6,393 nucleotides of DNA, taken from a bacterium (GTDB taxonomy: Bacteria > Bacteroidota > Ignavibacteria > Kapaibacteriales > UBA2268). Numbering within the stretch: position 1 is the first letter of the stretch; each line of letters opens with the position of its first letter. The stretch spans positions 1 through 6,393 of the forward strand of contig JANJUO010000386.1 in the NCBI GenBank assembly GCA_024710535.1, given 5' to 3'. A program made the position numbers and the translations under genes. The notes beneath the pieces were generated by a model. That model was not told the DNA's origin and did not search any database. It worked only from the letters and a program-made list of their open reading frames with translations. Positions 5,843-6,393 of the stretch are shown piece after piece.

Positions 5843-5848
5843 CCTTTT
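5843..5848 (-). promoter_or_regulatory. Ribosome binding site of the adaptor gene
   Basis: AAAAGG on the minus strand, eight bases before the ATG at 5834, in the 30-base gap after the TolC-family stop. The gap shows no terminator-like structure, supporting read-through from the TolC gene. Confidence 0.45.
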
Positions 5849-5864
5849 ATAAATTATTATTTCT

Positions 5865-6393
5865 TTAATTTCCAGACTTAAGCAAGTAATTATACTTTGA
5901 GTTAACCATCTGTATTTTATGGATTTCAAGATTTAGTTCGAGTTGCTTCAGACTATTTAACTCATTAATGTATTCAACAGTTGTAACAGTTCCATTTTTT
6001 AGTTGAGTATCAAATTGCTGAACGACTTCTTTCTGAATTTCGATCATTTTCTGATCTTCTCCGATTTGTCGTCTATACTTCTGCCAATCACACAATTCTT
6101 TTGTTAATTGATTATCAATATTTTTATCGAATAACTCTTTTTCCAGTTTAATCAATTCAGAATTTGCAGAAAGTTCCTCTCTGTTTCTACTATTTACAGA
6201 CCAATCCCAAACATTCCATTGAAATTTCACTCCTACCATATAAAATGGGCTCAAATCACTTTCAAAAAAGTTGAATGGATTTGGACTACCATAACCTGCC
6301 TTCAAAAAAGCACTCAAATTTGGCATAATTTGCGATTTTATCAAGTCTTTTTTGGAATTAAGTAATTTGCTTTTATTTGAAAAAAGTAAATAT
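5865..6393 (-). CDS. TolC-family outer-membrane efflux protein, 3' part only
   Basis: The frame stays open to the right edge, so the true start lies outside. About 175 C-terminal residues of a protein that is usually 420-480 long are visible. The first visible residues (YLLFSNKSKLLNSKKDLIKSQIMPNLSAFLKAGYG) match the point where the second OEP repeat begins, with the P-x-L-S pattern before a beta strand. VGVKFQWNVWDWS is the second transmembrane strand. The rest is alpha-helical barrel (long Glu/Lys/Leu-rich helices), with the family's G-x-V-T-T-V-E-Y-I-N-x-L near the end. It should form the outer-membrane exit channel for the adaptor and pump encoded downstream. A TTG at 6344 is not the start, since homology continues upstream of it. 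Confidence 0.9.
   Translation of the reverse strand, partial: YLLFSNKSKLLNSKKDLIKSQIMPNLSAFLKAGYGSPNPFNFFESDLSPFYMVGVKFQWNVWDWSVNSRNREELSANSELIKLEKELFDKNIDNQLTKELCDWQKYRRQIGEDQKMIEIQKEVVQQFDTQLKNGTVTTVEYINELNSLKQLELNLEIHKIQMVNSKYNYLLKSGN

Overview
The window is AT-rich. It carries a six-gene minus-strand operon for an ABC-2 type tripartite export system on the right, and a small plus-strand toxin-antitoxin island set among repeats on the left. The organism is probably a member of the Bacteroidota or a relative in the FCB group. This rests on low GC, a short lipoprotein signal ending in LLFSC, and the style of the proteins. It is an inference; no rRNA or other marker gene is present.

Left region (1-1062). 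A BrnT-like RelE-fold toxin (103-393) overlaps a small putative antitoxin (365-649) by 29 bases. The pair lies between two near-identical copies of a roughly 35-base hairpin-forming repeat (1-35 and 673-708). Right of the pair, about 410 bases hold no credible gene but are dense in palindromes: an REP-like imperfect palindrome (719-784), a perfect 17-bp hairpin that shares core words with the direct repeats (800-837), and a nested double inverted repeat (853-969). A short hairpin (1014-1040) may help end the operon transcript arriving from the right.

Right region (1063-6393, all minus strand). Transcription runs right to left: a TolC-family outer-membrane protein (cut by the window edge), a periplasmic adaptor lipoprotein, ATPase 1, ATPase 2, ABC-2 permease 1 and ABC-2 permease 2. 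Genes are 30 bases apart or less, and the last four are separated by 12, -1, 1 and -4 bases, so this is almost certainly one translationally coupled operon. The layout matches the E. coli YbhG-YbhF-YbhS-YbhR type exporter, except that the two nucleotide-binding domains are separate proteins here. The permease heterodimer and the ATPase heterodimer would form the inner-membrane pump, and the adaptor would dock it on the TolC channel to expel a drug, lipid or other small molecule. The substrate cannot be read from the sequence.

The most informative observation is that the ATPases are degenerate in complementary ways. ATPase 1 has lost the Q-loop Gln and switch His but keeps LSGGM. ATPase 2 keeps Q and H but has LPLGW instead of LSGGQ. 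Together they would form one canonical and one degenerate ATP site. Several starts were moved to internal ATGs because the longest frames open at TTG or overlap the upstream gene. I found no convincing previously undescribed system; the repeat-bounded toxin-antitoxin island is the best candidate for something uncatalogued.
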